This document shows, piece after piece, positions 26,761-35,493 of a DNA stretch of 60,292 nucleotides; the stretch's first letter is position 1; each line of letters begins with the position of its first letter. Source of the DNA: Chromobacterium sphagni (GTDB taxonomy: Bacteria > Pseudomonadota > Gammaproteobacteria > Burkholderiales > Chromobacteriaceae). The position numbers and the translations under genes were made by a program. Location of the stretch: assembly GCF_001855555.1 (NCBI RefSeq), contig NZ_MKCT01000013.1, positions 1-60,292 on the forward strand, given 5' to 3'. Below the pieces are notes generated by a model that worked only from the letters and a program-made list of their open reading frames with translations, had not been told where the DNA came from and searched no databases.

Positions 26761-28368
26761 ATGATCTTGGGCCGCATTCTTGACAGCATCGCCATCCGTC
26801 TGATGGCGCTGGCGATGCTGGTCGTCCTCACCGGTTCCTTCACGCGCTATTACGCGTTGAGCAACTTCCTTTATGAGGACCTGGGCAAAGTGGTGGAAAG
26901 CCAGCAGTTGATGCTGGCCAACTACGTCGCGCGCGACATCAACGACAAGATTTCACAAAGAGAGGATCTGCTGATCCACTTGGCCATGGTGCTACCTCCC
27001 GAGCTGCTGAATCGCCCGCCGCAATTGCGCAACTGGTTGAAGGAGCATTACCAGTACCAGCCGCTATTTTCCGTCGGACTATTCGTGGTGGGGCCAGACG
27101 GCCGCGCCATCGCCGACTACCCTCCCAGGCCCGACCGGCTGATCGTCGGCTACGGCGACCGCGACTACATCCGCGCGGCGCTGCGCGGCCAGCCCTATAT
27201 CGGCCGGGCCGTGGTGGGCCGCATATCCAGGGTGCCGGTGCTGCCGATCGCGGCGCCCATACTCGGCGCGGACAAGAAAGTGAAAGCAGCGCTGGTGGGC
27301 GTCACCGCGCTGGCGGCGCCCAACTTTCTCGATCTGCTGCAACATACCCATATTGGCAACCATATCGACAGCTTCCTGCTGATCTCGCCGCGCGACCGCC
27401 AGTTCGTCTCCTCCTCGCAACCGGACATGATACTGCAGCCCTTGCCGCCACCTGGCGTCAACCCCTTGCACGACAAGGCGATGGCGGGCTTCCGCGGCGC
27501 CGGCATCACGACCAACGCCAAGGGGGAGGAAGAAGTCAGCGCCATCGCGTCCGTTCCCCGCGCCGGCTGGTTCGTGGTGGCCCGCCTGCCCAGCAGCGAG
27601 GCCTTCGCCACCGTGGAGCGCGTCAAGAGCTTCACGCTGCGCAACACCATCGCCGCGTTGGCGGCCTTCACCGTGATCTGCGGCGGCGGCCTGTACATCG
27701 TGCTGCGGCCGCTGTTCCTGGCCGCGCGCCACGCCGACCGCATGACCCGGGGCGAACTGCCGATGGAGCCGATGCCCATCCAGCGCAATGACGAGGTGGG
27801 CCATCTGATCGCGGCCTTCAACCGCCTGCTACACAAGCTCAACGATCAGCAGGAGGAACTGGCCCGCATGGCGCATCACGATTCTCTGACCGGCCTGCCC
27901 AATCGTTCGCTGCTATCCGATCGCCTGCACATGGCGCTGGCGCAGGCGCAGCGCAAGCGCTGCGGCGTAGCGCTGCTGTTCATGGATCTGGATGGCTTCA
28001 AGCTCATCAACGACAATCTGGGCCACAGGGCCGGCGACAAGGTGCTGTGGCAGGTGGCGCAACGCCTGTCCAATGTCGTGCGCCAAACCGACACGCTGGC
28101 GCGCATAGGCGGCGACGAATTCGTGCTGCTGCTCAGCGACCTGGACGACAACGCCGAGGAAATCGCCAATACCGTCGCCCAGAAATGCATCGCCGTATTC
28201 GACGCTCCCTTCCTGATAGCCGGCAACGCCTGTACTTTGGGCATTTCCATCGGCATTGCGTTGGGCGATGGGCTGAGCACCTCGGACAGCCTGCTGCAAG
28301 CCGCGGACCAGGCGATGTACCACGTCAAGAAAAGCGGCCACAGCGGCAGCGAAATCATCCGCATATGA
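26761..28368 (+). CDS. Membrane diguanylate cyclase (dCache sensor - HAMP - GGDEF)
   Basis: A 535-residue protein with a membrane helix near residues 12-30, a roughly 260-residue periplasmic double-Cache-like sensor, a second helix (IAALAAFTVICGGGLYIVL), a HAMP linker and a C-terminal GGDEF domain. The active site reads IGGDEFVLLL and is intact. RQTD lies five residues before GGDEF, the canonical RxxD inhibitory site, so synthesis of cyclic di-GMP with product inhibition is expected. It sits between the phosphonate transporter and the lyase genes, but no link to phosphonate is evident. Ligand unknown. Confidence 0.9.
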   Translation: MILGRILDSIAIRLMALAMLVVLTGSFTRYYALSNFLYEDLGKVVESQQLMLANYVARDINDKISQREDLLIHLAMVLPPELLNRPPQLRNWLKEHYQYQPLFSVGLFVVGPDGRAIADYPPRPDRLIVGYGDRDYIRAALRGQPYIGRAVVGRISRVPVLPIAAPILGADKKVKAALVGVTALAAPNFLDLLQHTHIGNHIDSFLLISPRDRQFVSSSQPDMILQPLPPPGVNPLHDKAMAGFRGAGITTNAKGEEEVSAIASVPRAGWFVVARLPSSEAFATVERVKSFTLRNTIAALAAFTVICGGGLYIVLRPLFLAARHADRMTRGELPMEPMPIQRNDEVGHLIAAFNRLLHKLNDQQEELARMAHHDSLTGLPNRSLLSDRLHMALAQAQRKRCGVALLFMDLDGFKLINDNLGHRAGDKVLWQVAQRLSNVVRQTDTLARIGGDEFVLLLSDLDDNAEEIANTVAQKCIAVFDAPFLIAGNACTLGISIGIALGDGLSTSDSLLQAADQAMYHVKKSGHSGSEIIRI

Positions 28369-28664
28369 AACCCGCCGCATATTGCCGCCGCTCGCCCGAA
28401 AACACACCGAGCGATCGGCAAAGACAGGCCAGAGCGTGGTTGCAACCGCCCGCCGCTAACGGATGCTTCCGGAAACCGCGCGCCTCCCCCGGCGAAAGCC
28501 GATATCCATCCTGGAAGTCCGCTGGCCGAAAACTATGCATTTTCCTGCGCCGTCCCGCCTTGGCCAATGCCTAGGCAGCCTGCGGACAATAGCCGGATGC
28601 GGGCCATGAAATTGAATTCAAATTGTCCACAGCAAAATCATTAAAATAAAACCGCCGCTCGTTC
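28369..28664. other. Intergenic stretch after the diguanylate cyclase
   Basis: About 300 bases with no gene I can support; the composition falls in GC towards the end (28,605-28,650), probably the old promoter of the decayed ATP-grasp gene. Confidence 0.4.
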
Positions 28665-29492
28665 ATGCCCTTTTCCACGCAATCCTCCGACTTGCTCCGC
28701 ACAACATGTCCTGATACTGGGCGCGCGCTCCGCCGCATGCCTGAAATGGGCCCGCGCCTTTCGCGCCACCGGCTGGCGGGTAAGCGCGGCGGACTCTCTG
28801 CGCTGGCCGGCGAGCCGTTTCAGCGGCGCGGTTGACGCCGATATCCGGCTGCCCGAGCCCCGCGCCAATTCCCAAAACTGGCGAGCTGCGCTGCAAAAAC
28901 TGGTGGAAAACCAGGCGGTCGACCTGATCCTGCCGATCTGCGAGGAGGTGTTCTACCTGGCGCACTGGCGCGACAGCCTGGCCACCCTGCGCCAGCTACA
29001 TCACAAACTCAGTTTCGCCAGAATGACCGCCGACTGGCCCGCTCCGGCTCCGGAAACCAGGCTGCTGGAATCGCCAGACGCGGTTGCCCGGCTGTTGCGG
29101 GCCTCCCCCGGCTGGATCTTCAAACCCGCTTACTCCCGTCTTGCCAGCCAAACCCTGCCGCGCTCCAGCCAAAAGGCGCTGGGCAGAATACGCCCTACCC
29201 TGGTCCAGCCTTGGGCCGCGCAGCGTTATGTTCCAGGGGGCGAGCGCCGCAGCTACCGCCCATGCCTGCCACCAGCGGCCAGGTGGCCTTCGACTTCATC
29301 AAAACCGCCAATGGCAGCTGCGACGTGCTGGAGTGCAATCCGCGCGCCACCAGCGCCTTCCATCTGTTCCACAATCTGCCGCAACAGCTGGCGGCGGCGT
29401 TGCTGGGCGATATTCCGCCAGGAGAGACACTGCGGCCTAGCACCGGGCTTAGTGCCATGAAACCGGCAAGCGCTGGACGATTGATGCGGTAG
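28665..29492 (+). pseudogene. Decayed ATP-grasp domain protein
   Basis: Parts of one ATP-grasp-like protein in two frames. From about 28,708 the frame reads VLILGARSAACLKWARAFRATGW, then a carboxylate-amine ligase-like segment up to WIFKPAYSRLASQTLP and VQPWAAQRYVPG (about 29,240). The C-terminal metal-binding part, GQVAFDFIKTANGSCDVLECNPRATSAFHLF, continues in a different frame. Compared with the family, roughly 50-60 residues between these parts are missing. The N-terminal ATG at 28,665 is also out of frame with the first part. The deletion plus two frame breaks make this a true pseudogene. Confidence 0.65.
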
Positions 29493-29584
29493 CCAAGCGG
29501 ACAGGGAGGACAAGGCGCACTATGCTGACATATCGGCGCAGCGGCGCCGACCAACCGGTTTCCGACATCCGAGGCATCTTCGCC

Positions 29585-31186
29585 ATGAGCCTGCTGCAAA
29601 ACATCAAAGTCGGGCCGCGCCTGGCCGTTTCCTTCATGGTGCTGCTGGCCATCCTGCTGGCGGTCAGCGCCAGCGTCTGGAACGGCCTGTCGCGCATCGA
29701 GGGCAGCACCCGGCATATCGTCGGCAACGACGCCAGCAAGCTGCAGGTGGCGGCGGAGTTGGACCGCCACTCGCAAAACGCCGCCCTGCTGCTGCTGCAG
29801 ATCATCTCCACCCCTGACCAGCCGCAGCGCGTCCCGCTTTACGCCGCGATGGACGAGGCCAACCGCCATGCCAACGAGGCCTTCCAGCGCCTGAAGGCGC
29901 TGCCCTGGACGCCGGAGCAGGCGCCCCCCCTGCAACAGCTGTCCGATCTGCGCGCCCGCTACAGCGCCGCCTTCAGCGATACGGTGGATTTGGTGGAATC
30001 GAACGACCCCGCGGCGCTGGCGCGGCAGTACGCCAGCCAGACCCGGCCGGCGCTGCAGCAGCTGCTGGCCGCCACCACCGCGCTCTCCGCCACCCAGCAG
30101 GGCGACATGAACAGCGAACTGGCCGGCGTGCTGTCCCTGATGGGCGATACCCGACTGCTGCTCTTGATCTTCAGCGCCGTCGCCGTCGCAGCCGGCCTGC
30201 TGCTGTCCTGGAGCGTCACCCGCAGCATCACCGGGCCGCTGGAGCACAGCGTGGCGGTGATGGGCGCGATGGCCCAGGGCGATTTGCGCAGCAAGGTGAG
30301 CATCCGCGGCAGGGACGAAACCTCGCTGATGCTAGGCCGGATGTCGCAGATGCAGGCGCATCTGGCGGCGCTGGTGCAGGAATTGCGCCACTCCGCCAAT
30401 ATCGTCGCCGACACCGCGGCTTCCACCCGCTCGGGCGCGGTGGAGGTGGCGAGCGGAGTGGAGCGGCAACAGGTGGAAATCCATCAGATCAACGCCGTGG
30501 TGGAGGCATTCGCCGGCAAGCTGCATAGCGCCGCGCATACCGCCATCCAGGCGCAGGACCGCGCCAAGAGCGCCGCCGCGCTGGCCCAGCGCGGACAAAG
30601 CCTGATCCAGACCGCCTCCAGCGAGATCACGGCGATCGCCGGCCAGATCCAGGGCAGCGCGGCGGCGATGGACGCCTTGCGCCAGCGCGCCAATTCGATG
30701 CGCGACATGATAGAGGCGGTGACAGACATCGCCGACCAGACCAATATGCTGGCGCTGAACGCCGCCATCGAGGCCGCGCGCGCCGGCGAATTGGGCCGCG
30801 GCTTCGCCGTGGTGGCCGACGAGGTGCGCCGGCTGGCCGACCGCACCGCCAAGGCCACGCGCGAAATCAACGACGTGATCTCGGCGATAGACAATCAGAC
30901 CACCGAGGCGATGGTGCAGATAGAACAGGGGCAAAAGGAAATGGCGCGCGGCGTGGACATGATCCGCGAAATCGTCGAACCGCTGACCGAGCTGAAAGAA
31001 GGCGCCACCGAAACCGCCAGCGAACTGGACCGGCTGGTAGCGAATATCGCCGAACAGGTGAGCGAAAGCCAGGTGATCGCGCACAGCGTCGCCACCATCG
31101 CCCAGTCGGCCGACGAAAGCCTGCATGCCACGCAGGGCGCCAGGCAGAACAGCACTCAGTTGCTGGAAGTGAGCAACACGCTGTAG
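29585..31186 (+). CDS. Methyl-accepting chemotaxis protein, ended early by an amber codon
   Basis: A 533-residue chemoreceptor. One membrane helix follows the start ([18 protein letters not shown]), then a four-helix-bundle type periplasmic domain of about 150 residues, a second helix ([16 protein letters not shown]), HAMP, and the signalling domain with the hairpin tip [39 protein letters not shown]. The start at 29,585 ([10 protein letters not shown]) is chosen over an ATG 21 codons upstream because it gives the usual short cytoplasmic lead. After SNTL a TAG stop is followed in frame by NQMRRFVLDS and TGA, so the last 11 residues were probably lost by a CAG-to-TAG change. Ligand unknown. 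Confidence 0.9.
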   Translation: MSLLQNIKVGPRLAVSFMVLLAILLAVSASVWNGLSRIEGSTRHIVGNDASKLQVAAELDRHSQNAALLLLQIISTPDQPQRVPLYAAMDEANRHANEAFQRLKALPWTPEQAPPLQQLSDLRARYSAAFSDTVDLVESNDPAALARQYASQTRPALQQLLAATTALSATQQGDMNSELAGVLSLMGDTRLLLLIFSAVAVAAGLLLSWSVTRSITGPLEHSVAVMGAMAQGDLRSKVSIRGRDETSLMLGRMSQMQAHLAALVQELRHSANIVADTAASTRSGAVEVASGVERQQVEIHQINAVVEAFAGKLHSAAHTAIQAQDRAKSAAALAQRGQSLIQTASSEITAIAGQIQGSAAAMDALRQRANSMRDMIEAVTDIADQTNMLALNAAIEAARAGELGRGFAVVADEVRRLADRTAKATREINDVISAIDNQTTEAMVQIEQGQKEMARGVDMIREIVEPLTELKEGATETASELDRLVANIAEQVSESQVIAHSVATIAQSADESLHATQGARQNSTQLLEVSNTL

Positions 31187-31253
31187 AACCAGATGCGCCG
31201 CTTCGTGCTGGACAGCTGAAGCGCATGGCCGGGCTGCCATCTAGCGGCCCGGT

Positions 31254-31826
31254 TCACCGCTCCGACGCCCGCAGCCCCAGCAGATCCAGCAGATCCAGCA
31301 GCCGCTCCCCCGCCTCAGCCAACCCGCCGTCGTTGACCAGCACCGCGCAGCCCTCCGGCGGCGTGAACGCCCGCGCCTCCTCCAGCCGGCGCGCAATCGC
31401 CTCGGCCGGCTCGCGGCCGCGCGCCGCCAGCCGGGAGGCCAGCACCGCCGGACTGGCGGTGATCCACAAGGGCCGCAAGGAGGGAAAGCGCTGGGCCGCC
31501 AGCGGCAGCGACGAGCGCGAGCCATTGACCACCACGTCCAGCCCCTGCCGCAGCCACAGCGCCGCCTCCACGCCCAGGCCGTAGGCCAGACCGTTGCGCC
31601 GCCAGGCCAGCGCGAAACAGCCGGCGCGCTCGCGCTGGTCAAACTCCTCCAGGCTCAGCGCCACGTGATTCTCGCCGCCGGCATCGGCCGGACGGGTGAT
31701 GTAGCGGTGGGCGAACATCAGCCTGCCGTCCGCCGGCAGCCGCTGCCTGACATAGGCCAGCAGGCTGTCCTTGCCCGCTCCGGAGGGGCCGATCACATAC
31801 CACAGCGTTCCCGCTTCAGCAGCCAT
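31254..31826 (-). CDS. phnN: Ribose 1,5-bisphosphate phosphokinase
   Basis: A 190-residue kinase making PRPP from ribose 1,5-bisphosphate, the last step of the C-P lyase pathway. It has a guanylate-kinase-like fold with the P-loop GPSGAGKDS at 13-21, followed by HRYITRPADAGGENHVAL, a segment typical of PhnN. Its start overlaps the end of the DUF1045 gene by 11 bases, so phnF-DUF1045-phnN is one operon, divergent from phnG-M. Confidence 0.9.
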   Translation of the reverse strand: MAAEAGTLWYVIGPSGAGKDSLLAYVRQRLPADGRLMFAHRYITRPADAGGENHVALSLEEFDQRERAGCFALAWRRNGLAYGLGVEAALWLRQGLDVVVNGSRSSLPLAAQRFPSLRPLWITASPAVLASRLAARGREPAEAIARRLEEARAFTPPEGCAVLVNDGGLAEAGERLLDLLDLLGLRASER

Positions 31827-32508
31827 AGCGCTCCACCTCGCCGTCAAAGCCGCAGTGGGCGAGATAGCGGAACGGCCCGCCCTGCTCTCTCTCGACAAAC
31901 AAGGCGATGCCGTCGACCAGGGCCGGCTCCAGCCCGGCAAAGTGCCGCCGCGCCGCCGCCTCCAGGCTGGCGGCCAAACCTGAATCGCGCGCCAGCGCCG
32001 CGGTCAGCGTCAGGTGGAAGCGGAACTGCTCGAACACATAGGGATAGCCCCAGCGCCGGCACAGAGCCTGTTGGCGCGCGTCCAGCCCCTGCCGCGGCTT
32101 GGGCGGCCGGCCGCGGTCGGCCCATGGATCCAGCGCCACGGTGCAGACGGCGGCCAGCTCCTCCAGCTCGGCCGGCGCCGCGCTCGGCCGCAGCGCCAGA
32201 AAATCGTCCAGCCAGTCCACCCGCAGCGCCAACGCGAAAGGGGTGAAGCGCGCGGCCAGTTGGGAGACGCTGTCGATCAGCCGCGCCTCGTCCGCCGCCG
32301 GGCTCAACTCAAACGGCGCCTTCAAGGTGGCGTGCCAACCGTAGCGGGCGGCGTCGCGGGTGATATCCGCCTGCGTGAACGGCGGAACGCCATCCAGAAC
32401 CGGTGGCGCCAGAGGCTGGCCGGCGGCGGCGTCCCGGCCCAGCCAGCGACTGCCGGCGCGCCACAGCGCGGAATCCGGCCTGGGCGCGTAATACAGCGCG
32501 TAGCGCAT
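31816..32508 (-). CDS. DUF1045 phosphonate-operon protein (2H phosphoesterase-like)
   Basis: A 230-residue protein regularly found in phn operons. Two HxT motifs, His59 in WHATLKAP and His165 in RFHLTLTA, mark it as a member of the 2H phosphoesterase superfamily, which acts on cyclic or 2'-phosphate esters. No phnP is present in the window, so I infer that this protein may open the 1,2-cyclic phosphate of ribose made by C-P lyase before PhnN acts. Its ATG overlaps the phnF stop (TGATG). Confidence 0.82.
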   Translation of the reverse strand: MRYALYYAPRPDSALWRAGSRWLGRDAAAGQPLAPPVLDGVPPFTQADITRDAARYGWHATLKAPFELSPAADEARLIDSVSQLAARFTPFALALRVDWLDDFLALRPSAAPAELEELAAVCTVALDPWADRGRPPKPRQGLDARQQALCRRWGYPYVFEQFRFHLTLTAALARDSGLAASLEAAARRHFAGLEPALVDGIALFVEREQGGPFRYLAHCGFDGEVERYGC

Positions 32509-33230
32509 CAGTCGTCCTCCATCACCAGTTGCACCAGATCGCCGTTGAAGCAGGTGATGCCGTACTGCACCGGCCTGCCGTCCGGATCGACGTTCAGCGA
32601 CTTCACATGCAATACCGGCCGGTTCTTGGGTATGCCCAGATAATCCACCGTCTCGCCATCCGGCAGACGGGCGGTGACGCGGGTGAAGCGGCGGGTGTAG
32701 TCGTTGACGCCGAACTCGCGCAGCGTGCGCGTCACCGAGCGCTGCCGCTGGTAGACCTGCGGCAGGCCGGCGAAGCGCGCCGCCGGGAAGAACAGCGTGG
32801 CGCAGTCCACCACCCGCGTCTCCACCCGGCTGAGCGTCTTGATGCGGAACAGCTCGTCGCCCACCGCCACCTCCAGCAAGGCCGCCAGTTCGGCGTTGGC
32901 TGGCACCGTGTCGCTCAGCAAGACATCTATGTCGGAGCTGAGGTTCTGCCGCGCCATGTTCTGGGAGAAGCGGGTGCGCCTGCTGATGGCGTAGTCGATG
33001 GCGTTGTCCTGCACGAAGGTGCCGCGCCCCTGCTCCACCCGCAACAGGCCGCGCTCCACCAGCGTGGCCACCGCGCGGCGTATGGTGTGGCGGTTGACGG
33101 CGAAGCGTTCCGCCAGTTGCAGCTCCGTCGGCAGCTGCGCGCCGGCCTGCAATGCTCCGCTGGCGATTTCGGCCGCCAGGCTGTCTTCTATCTGCCGCCA
33201 GACGGCGACGCCGGAACCTCTTTCTATCAT
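32508..33230 (-). CDS. phnF: GntR/HutC-family phosphonate regulator
   Basis: A 240-residue regulator with an N-terminal winged helix (TELQLAERFAVNRHTIRRAVATLVERGLLRVEQGRGTFV) and a C-terminal UTRA-type ligand domain (VYQRQRSVTRTLREFGVNDYTRR, RPVLHVKSLNVDPDGRPVQYGITCF). It probably represses the phn genes until a phosphonate or a metabolite binds. GGGAGGG lies six bases before the ATG. It is divergent from phnG, and a candidate binding motif lies in the intervening region and again in front of phnS. Confidence 0.9.
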   Translation of the reverse strand: MIERGSGVAVWRQIEDSLAAEIASGALQAGAQLPTELQLAERFAVNRHTIRRAVATLVERGLLRVEQGRGTFVQDNAIDYAISRRTRFSQNMARQNLSSDIDVLLSDTVPANAELAALLEVAVGDELFRIKTLSRVETRVVDCATLFFPAARFAGLPQVYQRQRSVTRTLREFGVNDYTRRFTRVTARLPDGETVDYLGIPKNRPVLHVKSLNVDPDGRPVQYGITCFNGDLVQLVMEDD

Positions 33231-33344
33231 CGCAACCCTCCCTGTTGTCCTGCACCGGCAAAGGTCTAGTCACGCCGTCAAAACGTCACAAAAACTTCAT
33301 CGCCGCATGCTGTTTGTCCTTGGTTGAGCGCCATTATCATGCAT

Positions 33345-33361
33345 ACGTCTATACGTTTATA
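33345..33361 (+). promoter_or_regulatory. Operator-like motif upstream of phnG (candidate PhnF site)
   Basis: ACGTCTATACGTTTATA contains two direct copies of ACGTYTAT eight bases apart and shares the core GTCTATACGT with the element in front of phnS. It lies 30 bases upstream of the phnG ATG in the phnF-phnG divergent promoter. Confidence 0.5.
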
Positions 33362-33390
33362 TGAATCTTTCTTGAACCATGAGGCATACG

Positions 33391-33831
33391 ATGGACACCC
33401 CGACAAGACAACGCTGGCTCTCCGTGCTGGCCAACAGCCCGCGTCCGCGGCTGGAAAGCCTGCTGTCTCCCGCCCTGCCGCCGGCCGAGCATTGCCAGTG
33501 GCTGCGCCGCGCCGAAACCGGGCTGGTGATGCTGCAGGGCCGCAGCGGCGGGACCGGCGCCCGCTTCAATCTGGGCGAAGCGGCCGTCAGCCGCGCCAGC
33601 TGCCAGATAGCCGGCCGGCTGGGCCACGGCTGGGTGCGCGGCAGCGACGGCCTCCACGCCGAACTGATCGCCCAGGCCGACGCGCTGTTGCAAGACCCGC
33701 AACAGCGGCAGCGGCTGCTGAGCTTATGGATAACGCCCCTGGAAGCCGAACTGGCGGCGCGCCGCGAAAGCGCCGCGCGCGAGGCCGCCGCCAGCAAGGT
33801 GGAGTTTTTCACCATGGTGCGGGGGGAATGA
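33391..33831 (+). CDS. phnG: C-P lyase core subunit PhnG
   Basis: A 146-residue subunit of the PhnGHIJ core complex, which transfers phosphonate to ribose of ATP. Landmarks are RQRWLSVLANSPRPRLE, RAETGLVMLQGRSGGTGARFNLGEAAVSRA and KVEFFTMVRG at the C-terminus, all typical of PhnG. The ATG at 33,391 follows a GAGG seven bases upstream; an ATG four codons earlier is possible. Its stop overlaps the phnH start, beginning a chain of overlaps through the HD-domain gene. Confidence 0.92.
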   Translation: MDTPTRQRWLSVLANSPRPRLESLLSPALPPAEHCQWLRRAETGLVMLQGRSGGTGARFNLGEAAVSRASCQIAGRLGHGWVRGSDGLHAELIAQADALLQDPQQRQRLLSLWITPLEAELAARRESAAREAAASKVEFFTMVRGE

Positions 33832-34406
33832 CCATGCGCGCCGCTTTTGCCGATCCCGTCGCCCACGCCCAGCAGATCTTCCGCCACGCGCTTGCCGCCC
33901 TGGCCGAACCTATGCTGCCGCAGACGCTGTCCATCCTGCCGCCGGCCCTGCCCGGCCTCAAGGCCGGCACCGCCGCCCTGCTGTACACGCTGCTGGACCA
34001 GGATGTCGGCGTCTGGCTGCCGGCGCTGCCGGACGACACCGTCGCCAGCCTGCGCTTTCACACCGGCATGCGGCTGGTGGATTTGCCGGAACAGGCCGAT
34101 TTCATCGTCGTCGCCCAGGGCATGCCGCTGCCCGACCTGGCCAGCCTCAAGGCCGGCAGCGCCGAATACCCTGACCGCTCCGCCACCTTGCTGATCGAAA
34201 CCGCCGGTTTCAATCAAGACCAAGTGGAAGGCAGCGGCCCCGGCTTCCAGACGCCGCGCCGCTTCGGCATCGATGGCGCTTCTCCAGGCTTCTGGCGCCA
34301 ATGGCAAAGCAACCACGCGCGCTTCCCGCTGGGCGTGGACGCGCTGCTGATCACCGACACCCAGCTGGCCGGCCTGCCGCGCAGCGCCGTCATCAAGGAG
34401 GGCTGA
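33828..34406 (+). CDS. phnH: C-P lyase core subunit PhnH
   Basis: A 192-residue component of the PhnGHIJ core complex. FADPVAHAQQIFRHALAALAEPM near the N-terminus and RFPLGVDALLITDTQLAGLPRS at the C-terminus are PhnH-like. ATGA overlap with phnG sets the start; a second ATG two codons later is equally possible. phnI starts two bases after its stop. Confidence 0.92.
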   Translation: MTMRAAFADPVAHAQQIFRHALAALAEPMLPQTLSILPPALPGLKAGTAALLYTLLDQDVGVWLPALPDDTVASLRFHTGMRLVDLPEQADFIVVAQGMPLPDLASLKAGSAEYPDRSATLLIETAGFNQDQVEGSGPGFQTPRRFGIDGASPGFWRQWQSNHARFPLGVDALLITDTQLAGLPRSAVIKEG

Positions 34407-34407
34407 C

Positions 34408-35493
34408 ATGTACGTTGCCGTAAAGGGCGGAGAAACCGCCATCGCCCGCTCCTGGGACTTGCTGGCCGCCGCGCGCCGCGGCGACGAGTCCGTGCCGGAA
34501 TTGACGCTTGCCCAAATCCGCCAGCAGATGCGGCTGGCGGTGGCGCGGGTGATGCAGGAAGGCTCGCTGTACGACGAGGAACTGGCGGCGCTGGCGCTGA
34601 AACAGGCGGCCGGCGACAGCATGGAAGCCATCTTCCTGCTGCGCGCCTTCCGCACCACGCTGCCGCGCTTCGCCAGCAGCCTGCCGCTGGACACCGCCGC
34701 GATGCGGGTGCGCCGCCGCGTGTCCGGCACTTTCAAGGACGTGCCTGGCGGCCAGATCCTCGGCCCCACCGCCGACTACACCCAGCGCCTGCTGGACTTT
34801 TCCCTGGCAGAGCCGTCCGTTCCGGCTCAGCCGGCGCGTGCCGCCGCGCCGCTGCCGGACGCGCTGCCCTGCGTGCTGGAGGTGCTGGACCGCGAAGGAC
34901 TGATCGAAGCCGACCTGCCTCCGGCCGGCGACCCGGATCCGGTAGACCTGACCCGCGAACCGCTGATGTTCCCGGCCGGCCGCCCGGCGCGGCTGCAGAA
35001 CCTGGCGCGCGGCGACGAAGGCTGGCTGCTGGGCCTGGCCTACTCCACCCAGCGCGGCTACGCCGAAAGCCATCCCTTCGCCGGCGAGATCCGCATGGGC
35101 GAGGTCAGCGTCTTCGTCTGCCCTGAAGAGCTGGGCTTCGAGATAGACATCGGCGAGATCACGCTGACCGAATGCCAGATGATCAACCAGTTCGGCGGCA
35201 GCAAGCGCGCGCCGCCGCAATTCACCCGCGGCTACGGCCTCAGCTTCGGCGAGGCCGAGCGCAAGGCGATGGCGATGGCGCTGGTGGACCGCAGCCTGCG
35301 CGCGGAAGAACTGGGCGAAGCCGCCCACGCCCCGGCCCAGCAAGCGGAATTCGCTCTGTGCCACAGCGACAACGTCGAGGCCTCCGGCTTCGTCCAGCAT
35401 CTGAAGCTGCCGCATTACGTCGACTTCCAGGCCGAGCTGTCGCTGATCCGCGCGCTGCGCGCGCAGAACCCTCAGGAGCCAACCCATGACTGA
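34408..35493 (+). CDS. phnI: C-P lyase core subunit PhnI
   Basis: A 361-residue protein, the nucleosidase subunit that swaps the adenine of ATP (or GTP) for phosphonate, giving ribose 1-phosphonate 5-triphosphate together with PhnG, H and L. It opens with MYVAVKGGETAIARSW and contains EITLTECQMINQF, FTRGYGLSFGEAERKAMAMALVDR and DNVEASGFVQHLKLPHYVDFQAEL, all PhnI hallmarks. It overlaps phnJ by eight bases. Confidence 0.94.
   Translation: MYVAVKGGETAIARSWDLLAAARRGDESVPELTLAQIRQQMRLAVARVMQEGSLYDEELAALALKQAAGDSMEAIFLLRAFRTTLPRFASSLPLDTAAMRVRRRVSGTFKDVPGGQILGPTADYTQRLLDFSLAEPSVPAQPARAAAPLPDALPCVLEVLDREGLIEADLPPAGDPDPVDLTREPLMFPAGRPARLQNLARGDEGWLLGLAYSTQRGYAESHPFAGEIRMGEVSVFVCPEELGFEIDIGEITLTECQMINQFGGSKRAPPQFTRGYGLSFGEAERKAMAMALVDRSLRAEELGEAAHAPAQQAEFALCHSDNVEASGFVQHLKLPHYVDFQAELSLIRALRAQNPQEPTHD

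Noticed and set aside
28355-28567. 70-codon minus-strand frame after the diguanylate cyclase
   Set aside because: Overlaps the end of the cyclase, lacks a ribosome site and has no recognisable content.
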